NCBI GenBank assembly: GCA_900771335.1
Contig: CAAGNP010000035.1
Location: 1 to 47,021, forward strand
Direction of reading: 5' to 3'
Origin: Rikenellaceae bacterium
Lineage (GTDB): Bacteria; Bacteroidota; Bacteroidia; Bacteroidales; UBA932
Length of the DNA: 47,021 bases
Shown: positions 1 through 7,700 of the stretch, piece after piece
Position numbering within the stretch: position 1 is the stretch's first letter
How the letters are laid out: each line of letters opens with the position of its first letter
Made by a program: the position numbers and the translations under genes
Notes under the pieces: model-generated
Told to the model about the DNA's origin: nothing
What the model saw: the letters and a program-made list of their open reading frames with translations, nothing else
The model's database searches: none

Positions 1-42
1 CATGTATTTGAGCAATGCTTGGTGATCGTGTTTCTTTCGCAT
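1..42 (-). CDS. Possible 5' end of a gene leaving the window on the left
   Basis: Reading the minus strand from an ATG at 42, an open frame runs off the edge after 14 codons (starts MRKKHDHQALLKYM). The start is rich in Lys and His and sits only 6 bases past a strong hairpin (49-82), so that hairpin would be either the terminator of the upstream genes or an attenuator for this one. The piece is too short to assign a function or even to prove that it is coding. Confidence 0.2.
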   Translation of the reverse strand, partial: MRKKHDHQALLKYM

Positions 43-48
43 AAAATA

Positions 49-82
49 AACCCCAAAAGTTTTTTGTCTAACTTTTGGGGTT
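49..82. terminator. Bidirectional hairpin terminator
   Basis: A 13-bp perfect inverted repeat (AACCCCAAAAGTT at 49-61 and its complement at 70-82) encloses an 8-base loop. The minus-strand RNA is followed by a T-rich run (TTTATTTTAT), so it would stop transcription coming from the peptidase genes on the right. The plus strand has a weaker T-rich stretch further on. Confidence 0.65.
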
Positions 83-193
83 CACTTCACATTGCTGCTT
101 TTTTCTTTTTATTCCTATCCGAACTTACCCCCAAGAGGCAGAGCACATCACTCAGATATAACACGCTGATTATCAGAGAAACAACATAAAGAA

Positions 194-233
194 GTGTGCC
201 TTAACCCCAGAAACCCTGTGGGTTAAAGCACAC
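194..233 (-). terminator. Conserved hairpin in repeat copy 1
   Basis: Stem 194-207 pairs with 220-233 around a 12-base loop. On the plus strand one position is a C/A mismatch, but in minus-strand RNA it becomes a G-U wobble, so a 14-bp stem forms only in minus-strand RNA. That RNA continues into TTCTTTATGTTGTTT. It is the likely terminator of the first M64 operon. Confidence 0.65.
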
Positions 234-257
234 CTCCATATACTAGAATTCAAAGAA

Positions 258-308
258 TCAAACACTTACAGTTCCATAGCGTTCCCATCCTCTTGGAAAG
301 AAACTCAT
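258..308 (-). CDS. 16-aa micro-ORF in repeat copy 1
   Basis: An ATG at 308 overlaps the TGA of the small lipoprotein gene (ATGA type) and opens MSFFPRGWERYGTVSV before a stop at 258-260. The second repeat copy keeps the same frame (FFPRGWEHYGSVSV, stop at 4656-4658) with two conservative changes, but it has no ATG. This could be a translated micropeptide, or the remnant of a C-terminal tail once fused to an upstream gene. There is no evidence of expression. Confidence 0.25.
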   Translation of the reverse strand: MSFFPRGWERYGTVSV

Positions 309-505
309 TTTGTCTCCTTCCATGTATGTGGCACCACCACTGGTGGATGTGTCGGCCTGAATTCTGTTGTATCATTTTGCTCTTTGTTCTGTTCCACAGT
401 TTTTCCGGAACCCTTGCTGGCTGTGCCGCATCCGGCCACCATTACCACCGACAGCGCCAAAGCTATCGCCAGCACAGTCATTCTATTGAATTTCTTATTC
501 TGCAT
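305..505 (-). CDS. Small lipoprotein, unknown function
   Basis: This 66-residue protein starts MQNKKFNRMTVLAIALAL and has a lipobox (VMVAGC) near residue 26, so it should be acylated and anchored in the envelope. The mature part is a short, polar, probably disordered chain. The ATG overlaps the last 11 bases of the upstream M64 gene, so the two are translated together. The end, HPPVVVPHTWKETK, resembles the end of that peptidase (HAPVVINKTWRDAE), which suggests a shared tail or duplication. I do not recognise a family. The tight overlap and clear lipobox make it a real gene. Confidence 0.75.
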   Translation of the reverse strand: MQNKKFNRMTVLAIALALSVVMVAGCGTASKGSGKTVEQNKEQNDTTEFRPTHPPVVVPHTWKETK

Positions 506-3239
506 CTCTCCAAGTTTTATTTATTACCACAGGTGCATGCAGCTGCGGTTTTGGTTTATAAACATATTTGGTCGCTGACACTGCAGCAGCTTCACTTGCC
601 GACTTGCGGTTCACTGAATCATACTCCACAAAATCTTCATAATTATATTCCCAATCGGCACCATAAGCCAGTTTGTGTATACGGTAGTAGATAGCCTCAC
701 GGGAAGGTGCATTGAAACCACCGGTGTTGTATCTCATGATACTGTTCTCTGTAGGTCTCCATACCCCAGACCAGTAGGTCAAGCCACCCTCAAACACTCC
801 TAATCCGTCATTTGCATATCTCGAATCTGTCAGGAAATAATTCCATCTTACCTCAGACGGATCATCTGTAAAGTCCACATTTTTCCACCAGCCCCAGCTG
901 TCCTGATGCTGCTTGGTCTGCGCAATATAATCAGCAGGAGCCTCCCCATAGTCCTCATATGCGTACTCATCACCCAATTTTGCAAAACCATGACCGCATG
1001 CTTCGTGATGCAGAAGCTGTGCAAATGTCACAGCATCCCCACCTTTTGGGAAATAAGATACAGAAGGTCCGCTGCCGTATGTGCCATCTGTTTCAGTCGG
1101 GTAATACATGAAGCATGTGCCGGCATAAGCATCAGAGTTCATCGCCACTATAAGCAACGCCTCATCCATATCCTCTTCAGAAACAGCATTGAGGGCATAG
1201 TTGAACACCATCTTATCGTCACCAGCCACATATGTACCACTTCCGAAGAATCCGTCCAAAGCTGTATTATTATACTCATAACCTTCAGTCACCGATACAA
1301 CATTAACATAATACACATTGAAATAGTCCTTATAAGTTTTATATGGCTCTTGGGTAAACAGATTGTCATACATATACTTCATATCCGCATCATATGTTCC
1401 ATCGGCTATCTGACGATCAGAATAGGCATCACCCATCAGCACAACATTCACACCCTTACCCACAGAAGCCTTCTGCAAAGTAACCACTTCGCCATCTTTT
1501 GAATAGTCTGATGAAATGTAGTGATCAGGAATAAACTCACTCAAATCTCCATAATCGTAACCTTGGAAGCAGTGTCTGTAAGGAGCCCAATCTTGAGAAG
1601 CCTGATACATTTCCAAAGATGCTTCAGGGACATAGATAACAAGATCTTCAAAAAACTCCTTTATCCTATCCGGATAATTATGTGTTATTGCTGGAGGTAT
1701 AGGGACCCTTAAATAAACAGTTTCCAATGCCTCATTTTCTCCCACACCAAACGGATCCCAACCCAACCAACTCATTCTTGCCGATACAGTTACAGTTTTC
1801 AACTTAGGATTATTCCACAAAATATATCCAAGCGATCTCTCACACCCCACAACATTTTTATCCACAGTAGTCACATTGTCCGAAATAACGACAGTTTCAA
1901 GGTCAGGTTTTCTGGCCAAAACACCATACGACAAATTGGTTACCTCTTCAGGTGTAGTGTAACTTACCAGACCCTTAGGTGCAACATAAAACAATGTTCC
2001 GTTTTTCACCAAACTTATACCATCACCCTGCACATATTCTCCTGATATGGACTCAATATTATAAGTACCTTCAAAGGCGTCAGCACTGGCAATATCCTCC
2101 AGTGTACTTGGAAAAGAGAGCTCTTTGAGATTTTCGGCACTATTGAAAGTATATGATTCAATTCCTTCTACCCCTTCAGGTATTTCATATGAAGTCAAAT
2201 CAGAACCACTGGCATATGAAACCATATACCTCATCCCCAGATTATTATAATTATCTACAAATAAAGCATAACCGTCACTTCCTATGAATTTATTGTCGCC
2301 ATAAAATCTTTTTATCTTTTTACATCTTGCGAAAGCATAGAAGTCCAATGTATCAAGCGTAGAGGGTAGATACACCTCTTCCAACTTTGTATCATCAGAC
2401 ACATCACACATAAATGCCTCACTACATATCTTGGTAACCCCTTCTGATATAACAATCTTCTTAAGTGTGGCATTACGATAAAACGACATGGGGCCTATGG
2501 CTGTAACCCCTTCCGGTGTAACATATTCCTCTACATTTGAACCTGCAGCAAAGGCTACCAATGTACCATCTATAATCAGCGACAACTTGTCCTCGGATGC
2601 CAATTCACCTTCAAAAGAAGCAACTTTATACATCTGGAAGGGATTCCCTGGAATATAAGTGATCGTCTTAGGCAAACCTACCTTTAATAGTTCTCCACCA
2701 AACAACACATATCCGCTTTCCACACAATCAATAGTTGTCAAGGCTGCATCAAACTTTACAACTCCTTTACCATTCTTATATGTATTGGAGACTATATTTG
2801 CGTTAAATACTGCAAGAGGATATATATCCAACACTTCACCACTGACACTTCTATACCATATCTCATCATCCGGAATAATCCACTCTTCCTTTATCTCTTC
2901 TGCATCTGCCATTGATTCTACATTCTGATTGACAGCAACCCGAGATGTCAGGACATTTGATTTGAATATGATGCCACAAGACCTGTCATCATAACTCTCA
3001 TTTGGCTTAACAGATACAACAATTGTCGTTTCACCTGCAGGACCACTTGTTGGGTTTAATTCGCACCAATCCGAGCTCTGGGATTCCCATGGATAATTTG
3101 TGGTTATCACTACTGATGTATCACACCCGGAATAAGGGGCTGTAATCTCACTTACAGAGATGGACATTACAGGCTCTTCTTCACAGGATGTAAAAAGAGC
3201 CAATGCCGCTATTAGCGACAGAATTGCAATTTTTTTCAT
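495..3239 (-). CDS. Secreted M64-family metallopeptidase with BACON and BspA-like LRR domains
   Basis: The start at 3239 (MKKIAILSLIAAL) is preferred over the ATG at 3251 because it gives a compact lipoprotein signal (lipobox FTSC). The 914-residue protein has, in order, a BACON domain (about 25-105), a linker with DEIWY, BspA-type LRR_5 repeats (about 140-530), and a peptidase M64 domain (about 580-860). The zinc motif is HEACGHGFAKLGDEY, with H745, E746, H750 and likely third ligand D757. M64 founders cleave IgA, but a proven substrate cannot be read from sequence. A roughly 35-residue tail follows the catalytic domain and is absent from the paralogue at 4703-7975. It likely acts on the cell surface, with LRR and BACON parts binding host glycans or proteins. 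It forms an operon with the small lipoprotein downstream. Confidence 0.93.
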   Translation of the reverse strand: MKKIAILSLIAALALFTSCEEEPVMSISVSEITAPYSGCDTSVVITTNYPWESQSSDWCELNPTSGPAGETTIVVSVKPNESYDDRSCGIIFKSNVLTSRVAVNQNVESMADAEEIKEEWIIPDDEIWYRSVSGEVLDIYPLAVFNANIVSNTYKNGKGVVKFDAALTTIDCVESGYVLFGGELLKVGLPKTITYIPGNPFQMYKVASFEGELASEDKLSLIIDGTLVAFAAGSNVEEYVTPEGVTAIGPMSFYRNATLKKIVISEGVTKICSEAFMCDVSDDTKLEEVYLPSTLDTLDFYAFARCKKIKRFYGDNKFIGSDGYALFVDNYNNLGMRYMVSYASGSDLTSYEIPEGVEGIESYTFNSAENLKELSFPSTLEDIASADAFEGTYNIESISGEYVQGDGISLVKNGTLFYVAPKGLVSYTTPEEVTNLSYGVLARKPDLETVVISDNVTTVDKNVVGCERSLGYILWNNPKLKTVTVSARMSWLGWDPFGVGENEALETVYLRVPIPPAITHNYPDRIKEFFEDLVIYVPEASLEMYQASQDWAPYRHCFQGYDYGDLSEFIPDHYISSDYSKDGEVVTLQKASVGKGVNVVLMGDAYSDRQIADGTYDADMKYMYDNLFTQEPYKTYKDYFNVYYVNVVSVTEGYEYNNTALDGFFGSGTYVAGDDKMVFNYALNAVSEEDMDEALLIVAMNSDAYAGTCFMYYPTETDGTYGSGPSVSYFPKGGDAVTFAQLLHHEACGHGFAKLGDEYAYEDYGEAPADYIAQTKQHQDSWGWWKNVDFTDDPSEVRWNYFLTDSRYANDGLGVFEGGLTYWSGVWRPTENSIMRYNTGGFNAPSREAIYYRIHKLAYGADWEYNYEDFVEYDSVNRKSASEAAAVSATKYVYKPKPQLHAPVVINKTWRDAE

Positions 3240-3294
3240 AGCTTTTACCAAAAATTTGAATTAAGTAACGAAGTAGGCACTTTCGCGAATCTAC

Positions 3295-3302
3295 CAAAAC
3301 TA
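3295..3302 (-). promoter_or_regulatory. Candidate -7 box for first M64 operon
   Basis: The minus strand reads TAGTTTTG, a match to the Bacteroidota TAnnTTTG element. It would give a leader of about 50 bases before the ATG at 3239. No convincing -33 TTTG lies at 19-20 bases, so the call is weak. I see nothing else definable between 3303 and 3487. Confidence 0.3.
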
Positions 3303-3489
3303 ATTTAAAATTCCAAATTTTTCAGAGAGTTAGCACAAAATTCCCACCAGAAGAGGCAGAGTGATATTACCGGCATTGAGAAAAGACAGCTATAACAGTT
3401 TTGCTGCCATACATATCACAATTAACACATATCAGCAGCATCTGTCGACACTAAGATTTCAGACGTACTGAAAATTTATAGTTTCCTTA

Positions 3490-3519
3490 TTGCAGATATG
3501 AAAATACTTAATACCTTTG
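3490..3519 (+). promoter_or_regulatory. Strong Bacteroidota-type promoter
   Basis: TTG at 3490-3492 is followed by 19 bases and then TACCTTTG at 3512-3519, a perfect TAnnTTTG with ideal spacing. The predicted start is about 3524-3526, facing the plus strand although every flanking gene from 1 to 10950 lies on the minus strand. The first transcribed bases form the left arm of the inverted repeat at 3524-3681. Confidence 0.75.
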
Positions 3520-3523
3520 CAGT

Positions 3524-3681
3524 GTTCATAGGGTTCATTAGTCGCAACCCATTCAGATTAGACATCACCCCAATGATGTCTTTTCTTTTACCCCAAACCT
3601 AACAGAGGGGCGTAACATACGGTATTCCCACCAATCTCTCAGAATCATTCTTACAGCGACTAATTTATGAACACTATGAAC
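3524..3681 (+). ncRNA. Structured leader or small RNA with long inverted repeat
   Basis: The predicted RNA 5' end (3524-3545) is complementary to 3656-3681. GTTCATAG pairs with CTATGAAC, GTTCAT with ATGAAC, and TAGTCGC with GCGACTA, making 21 pairs with one mismatch and a 4-base bulge (3663-3666). The right arm contains both candidate start codons (3667 and 3676) of a 53-codon ORF, so the fold would hide them. Inside the enclosed region, an 8-bp hairpin (AGACATCA at 3560-3567 with 3574-3581) followed by TTTTCTTTT looks like an attenuator. It could instead be a free small RNA. I do not recognise a known riboswitch class. Confidence 0.5.
3560..3589 (+). terminator. Hairpin plus T-run inside the leader (attenuator candidate)
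   Basis: AGACATCA (3560-3567) pairs with TGATGTCT (3574-3581) around a CCCCAA loop and is followed by TTTTCTTTT. It lies about 35-60 bases after the predicted transcription start, where an attenuator would be expected. Termination here would release an RNA of about 65 bases without the ORF. Confidence 0.45.
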
Positions 3682-3828
3682 AAAAGAATGCATTCCTCAG
3701 AGATTAGGGTAGTCGTAAAGGTGGTTTACCCTATCCTTGTCCGCGTAAGAGCCTATTGGCGATTCCGCCTTGGCAAGTGGGAGCATGTCTGCGCACATTA
3801 CAGAAGATATTGGGGTATCAAGAAGTAA
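3667..3828 (+). CDS. 53-aa basic small protein, unknown
   Basis: From ATG 3667 (alternatives 3676 and 3685) the frame encodes a strongly basic, aromatic-rich peptide. It has a hydrophobic beta-like stretch (IRVVVKVVYPILVRVRAYW) followed by RFRLGKWEHVCAHYRRYW. It sits behind a near-ideal promoter and a structured leader that would occlude the start. There is no signal peptide, and the Arg, Lys and Trp content suggests nucleic-acid or ribosome contact, though this is inference. A 7-bp stem (TAGGGTA with TACCCTA) lies inside the frame. I cannot name a family. Confidence 0.45.
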   Translation: MNTMNKRMHSSEIRVVVKVVYPILVRVRAYWRFRLGKWEHVCAHYRRYWGIKK

Positions 3829-3844
3829 TGTAGTCAAGACCTGC

Positions 3845-3860
3845 CTGTCCTAATAGACAG
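3845..3860 (+). terminator. Weak hairpin after the small ORF
   Basis: CTGTC at 3845-3849 pairs with GACAG at 3856-3860 over a 6-base loop, 17 bases after the small ORF stop. It is only 5 bp long, and the T-rich stretch (TGTTTTTATC) comes 20 bases later, so terminator function is uncertain. Confidence 0.25.
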
Positions 3861-3866
3861 AACTAT

Positions 3867-3980
3867 CTACCCCCCTCTGTTTTTATCTGATTGAATCCTC
3901 GCCAACATTGGCTTGACCCAAGGGTTTTCATCGATGAATTTAACAACCTTACGGAAATCATTCCACAGGTTCAATATGAT
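3867..3980 (-). pseudogene. Degenerate small-protein fragment A
   Basis: The minus strand holds an open stretch reading ILNLWNDFRKVVKFIDENPW and ending at TAG 3867-3869. No ATG is available, and a stop lies five codons upstream of the Ile. It overlaps the end of the lipoprotein gene in another frame. It is clearly homologous to fragment B at 4387-4506. Either it is the C-terminal remnant of a gene broken by frameshift, or it begins at an unusual TTG. Confidence 0.45.
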
Positions 3981-4333
3981 TGAGAATCTTTAGGAATTGC
4001 TCTAAGCCTGTCCTCCCATTGCTTCGTATCGGAATAGTAATATATCCCTTCACCGAGCCTTGTTCCAAACCAGACCATATAATTCAAACTATCCTCCTTC
4101 TCATAGCAAAACAACACTCCATCCTTGTCATCCATTATGTTGATGCGTATTGATTCGTCCAACCCGATACCTTCCAAAGAATCAGGCAACGAATCATTTG
4201 CGGCTCTATACTCTTCTATTCTTTCTACAATTGTGTTACCTACTTTTATATTCTGTTCTGTGTATGAGCGAAGGCAGGATGAAAGTAGTAAAGCAGACAA
4301 AAAGAGTCCCGATATGGAGCATTTCTTTTTCAT
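3971..4333 (-). CDS. Small lipoprotein, unknown function
   Basis: The start at 4333 gives MKKKCSISGLFLSALLLSSCL, a standard lipoprotein signal with lipobox LLSSC. The longer frame from GTG 4390 would put 19 unlikely residues in front. The mature 100-residue part contains EYRAANDSLPDSLEGIG, which resembles the substrate-like segments of type II pseudopilin/DUF proteins with a DSLP turn, followed by a mixed beta region ending in KDSQSY. It lies alone on the minus strand between fragments A and B. Function unknown; an exported envelope protein is likely. Confidence 0.65.
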   Translation of the reverse strand: MKKKCSISGLFLSALLLSSCLRSYTEQNIKVGNTIVERIEEYRAANDSLPDSLEGIGLDESIRINIMDDKDGVLFCYEKEDSLNYMVWFGTRLGEGIYYYSDTKQWEDRLRAIPKDSQSY

Positions 4334-4386
4334 ATGCGAAAGATAGGAAAAAGGTTGGTGGGTTCCAAAAAAGATGAGTGTAGCTA

Positions 4387-4506
4387 TCACTGTTTCATCT
4401 TATCGGTTTGCACCAACAATGGGTTCAGCCATTCATGATTGTCGTCAATGAAATCCACGACTTTGAGGAAATCCCGCCACAGGTTCAATATTTCGTTGTT
4501 TTCTTT
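4387..4506 (-). pseudogene. Degenerate small-protein fragment B
   Basis: An open stretch with no ATG reads EILNLWRDFLKVVDFIDDN, then HEWLNPLLVQTDKMKQ, and stops at 4387-4389. It matches fragment A over about 28 codons in both protein and DNA (ATATTGAACCTGTGG is shared). Its 5' end abuts the second copy of the 211-bp repeat. It is probably a relic of a duplicated small gene. I do not recognise the family. Confidence 0.45.
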
Positions 4507-4709
4507 TTATCCCTATCTGAACTAACCCCCAGGAGGTTGAGCACATCACTCAAATATAATACACTGATTATCAATGAAACAACATAAAGAAGTGCGCCTT
4601 AACCCCAGAAACCCTGTGGGTTAAAGCACACCTCCATATACTACAACTCAAAGAATCAAACACTTACACTTCCATAGTGTTCCCATCCTCTTGGAAAGAA
4701 CCTTATTTT
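4499..4709 (-). repeat. 211-bp repeat, copy 2, downstream of second M64 gene
   Basis: This is the ungapped partner of 101-311. It starts at the stop codon of the second M64 gene and includes the FFPRGWE-type open frame, here without ATG, and the hairpin at 4592-4631. Both copies sit in the same place relative to an M64 gene or operon end. Confidence 0.85.
4592..4631 (-). terminator. Conserved hairpin in repeat copy 2
   Basis: Stem 4592-4605 pairs with 4618-4631. Compared with copy 1, one T has become C (position 4596). In minus-strand RNA this swaps an A-U pair partner for a wobble and pairing survives, whereas plus-strand RNA would gain a second mismatch. This supports a functional minus-strand structure, most simply the terminator of the second M64 gene. 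Confidence 0.65.
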
Positions 4710-7700
4710 ATACCCGCAGGGTATTCGTATCTGTAAAAATCATCCACATTCTTGTTTTGATAAGATGCAAGCCAGTGAATACGCTTGTAGATAGCAAATC
4801 TTGACGGCGCATTGAACACTTGCCCGGCATTGGTACTTCTCATCAGGCTTGTATCTGTCGGTCTCCATACACCTATACCGTAGTCAGAACCGCCACCTTC
4901 AAAGAATCCTATACCCTCTGCCACATACTCATCTTTGGTCACAAAGTCTGCCCAAGGAGAAGACTCCACAGTGTTATCCACAGAGACATTCTGATACCAT
5001 CCTCTGGCCTGTTTGGCGCGGATATCGGCCTTTGCAACTTCTGATATCGCCTTATTCTCAACAAAATACTCATCGTTGAGTTTGGCAAATCCGTGACCGA
5101 TGGCCTCGTGTACCAGCACCTCTGTCATATCATCCCTCAGGGTAAAATAAGCTGCAGCAAAGCCGGATGAAGGATGGGTGATAAAAATTTCCGGGTCATG
5201 CATCCAGCAGGTACCTCTTGCCGATCCATCAAGCTTTATATTCATCAGTGTTATAGCCAAAAGGTTATCTTTGTGAGCAGTTTGATAAGCAATCTCCGCA
5301 TATTTGAGAACCTCTTCGTCATTACCTGCCACAGCCAACCCATCCATTGTCCTTGTAGACAAAGATGTCGCACCATCACCTATATTCACAGCAGATACAA
5401 TTTTTACATATTTGACATTAAAATACTCCTTATGTGATTTCAACGGCTCAAGCTTGAACAAATTATCGCACATGTTCTTCATATATTTGTGATAAGTACT
5501 TGACTCCCCACCTGTAAAACATGTATCCACAAAACCGTCACCAAGCAAAAGTATATTTATACCATTACCTTTGGTTGCCCTCAGGAGTTCGACATACTCT
5601 CCATGAGATGAAAAATCTTTCGATATATAGAAATCAAACTCAGGCAGATCATTATACTTGTATTCATCAAAATAAATGTAGTACCTACCCCACGCAGCGT
5701 CATTGGCATAAATATTTACAGACCCCTCGGGAACATACATTTTAAGATCGGGATTGATGCCTTCGTCAGGATTGATCGCATCGGGAACATATGAGGGAGG
5801 GACAGGGGACCTGAAGTAGATCTTAGTCAATTTATTACAGCGGGTAAACGGATACACCGACATACCTCCGTCTGACTCCACACTTTTGATATTGGCAGAG
5901 AGGACCACCTCTTCCAGATCGGGACATCCAAAGAAAGTATAGCCCGCTATCGAGGTAACCTGATCACCCATTGTAACCCTTTTCAGCCCTTTCAGACCAT
6001 TGAATGCCATATAGCCTATCTTGGTAATATCATCCGGAACTCTATATTCGGTAATTCCTTGGGCAACTACCAGCGATACCAGTTTATCACCATCCACCAC
6101 AGCTCTATGATCCGAAGAGGTATTTGGACCATAGATACCCTCCAGGCTGGTAAGGCCTGTAAGCGCTGCCGAGTTAATGCTCAAACCCTCTATCAGAGTG
6201 AGCCTTTTCAGAGTAGTCGAATGGAAAGAGTTTGCATTCAACAGAATGATGTCGTGTCCTGAAGGGATGGTATACTCCAGAATACCGCCACCACCTGCAA
6301 ATTTGAGGACATCATTTCCACCACCTCTGACATTTGGCCAGATAAAGCACTTATTGTCTGAAGTGACATAAGGCGAATTGCCTGAAAATCTTACAATATT
6401 ATCAGTATCGGAGAACAATGACTGACCTATCACATTGAGTGATGATGGTATAACTATCTCTTCCAGTGCAGGACACTTGCTGAAGGCATAGTCCCCTATA
6501 GAGGTAATATTGCTTCCCAAATTCAGATACTTAAGTTCCGGAGAGTCATAGAATAGGTCCGCACCAAGGGAAGTAACCCCACCTGGGATGGTAAAACTAT
6601 CCACTCCACCACGAGCGAAAGCGACCATCTTGCCATCTATGACAATAGCTCTTCCATCTGCCGCCACTTGTCCGTCACCACCTGTAAATTCCTGCAAATT
6701 ATATGATATGAATGAACCAGCACCCACCTCTTCCAATGACTCAGGCACCCTGAATGATGTTATTTCTGAGTTGAACATAAAACTCTCTCCGATTCTGGTC
6801 ACACCATCAGGGAGATAAATGTTATTCACGTTCACTTCACTGAAGCTACCCAGAAAATCATCCTTGATCTCGGTAATGGCTCCTGCATATTTTACAACAC
6901 CAAGGCCACCATTGTAGGTGTGAGACACCTGACTCTGGTCAGTCTCCATAGACTCATATAACTGAGTACTCAAAATATTGTTGTTTGTAGTAGTATACCA
7001 GATCTCATCTGCAGGGGGGACCAGAGACTCACCCACCACATCGGAGAAGTTCACAGTAAACTCTGTCATCTCACCTTTCGGGAAAGCGAGGAGCTTCTCA
7101 GGTGTAAGTGTCCAGCTCTTACGGTATATCTTCGATTCGGTAAATACAGTCACATAGAATGATGATCCGCTGCTAAGGTTGGTCGGCAAAATATTAAAGA
7201 AAACATCGAAGTCCCCATCACCTGAAATATTCAGATGCGACATATCCATGCTTACAAATTTCATCTTGTAATTGTACGCTTGAGGGCTATTCGCCATATA
7301 CCAATAAAAATAGGCCTCTTTGGCATATATAATCGTATCAGCAGAAAACATTATGGTCTGTACCTTCTCCTCACCCAAATCCAAGCCGGAAACGGTCATC
7401 CTGGCATAAGCCATCTGCGGCACAAGTGTAACATCCAGAACATCTGGTCTTGGAGAATCAAAATTACCGTATGTACCCACCTGTATACCGACCTTAGGGT
7501 CATAAGATGACTTCAGAGGTCTCTGCACTTCAGGCAGACAGACAATAGCCCCACCACCATGCACATTATAGATAGAATCAGCAGGTGTAACCACCACATA
7601 TTGATAACCACTGGAACCCTCTCCTGCATCCTCAAACTCGATACCTCTGAAGCTTGCAGTCTTGCCATCAGCTGAAACGGTATAATCAGATGATTTGGAT

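Larger units (their letters stand above)
101..311 (-). repeat. 211-bp repeat, copy 1, downstream of first M64 gene
   Basis: This stretch aligns without gaps to 4499-4709 at a constant offset of 4398 bases. I count about 16 differences in the first 200 positions, roughly 92% identity. It begins at the stop codon of the small lipoprotein gene and contains a short open frame (258-308) and a hairpin (194-233). The two peptidase genes next to the copies are far less alike than the repeats, so the repeat is more than the tail of a recent gene duplication. Confidence 0.85.

Noticed and set aside
101..311. Insertion sequence or transposon end
   Set aside because: No transposase, no terminal inverted repeats at its borders, and no target duplication. 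It occupies a fixed position after two genes instead.
293..694. Plus-strand ORF of 133 codons
   Set aside because: It is antisense to the small lipoprotein and the M64 C-terminus, has no domain, and its composition (His/Cys-rich) is typical of a shadow frame.
3524..3681. Retron msr-msd (inverted a1/a2 repeats)
   Set aside because: No reverse transcriptase gene lies in this window, and the predicted RNA carries an ORF start in one arm.
3524..3681. 6S RNA or Bacteroidales-1 RNA
   Set aside because: A promoter and rod-like fold are suggestive, but the right arm contains an ORF start, the typical ribosomal L20 neighbourhood is absent, and I cannot run a covariance search.
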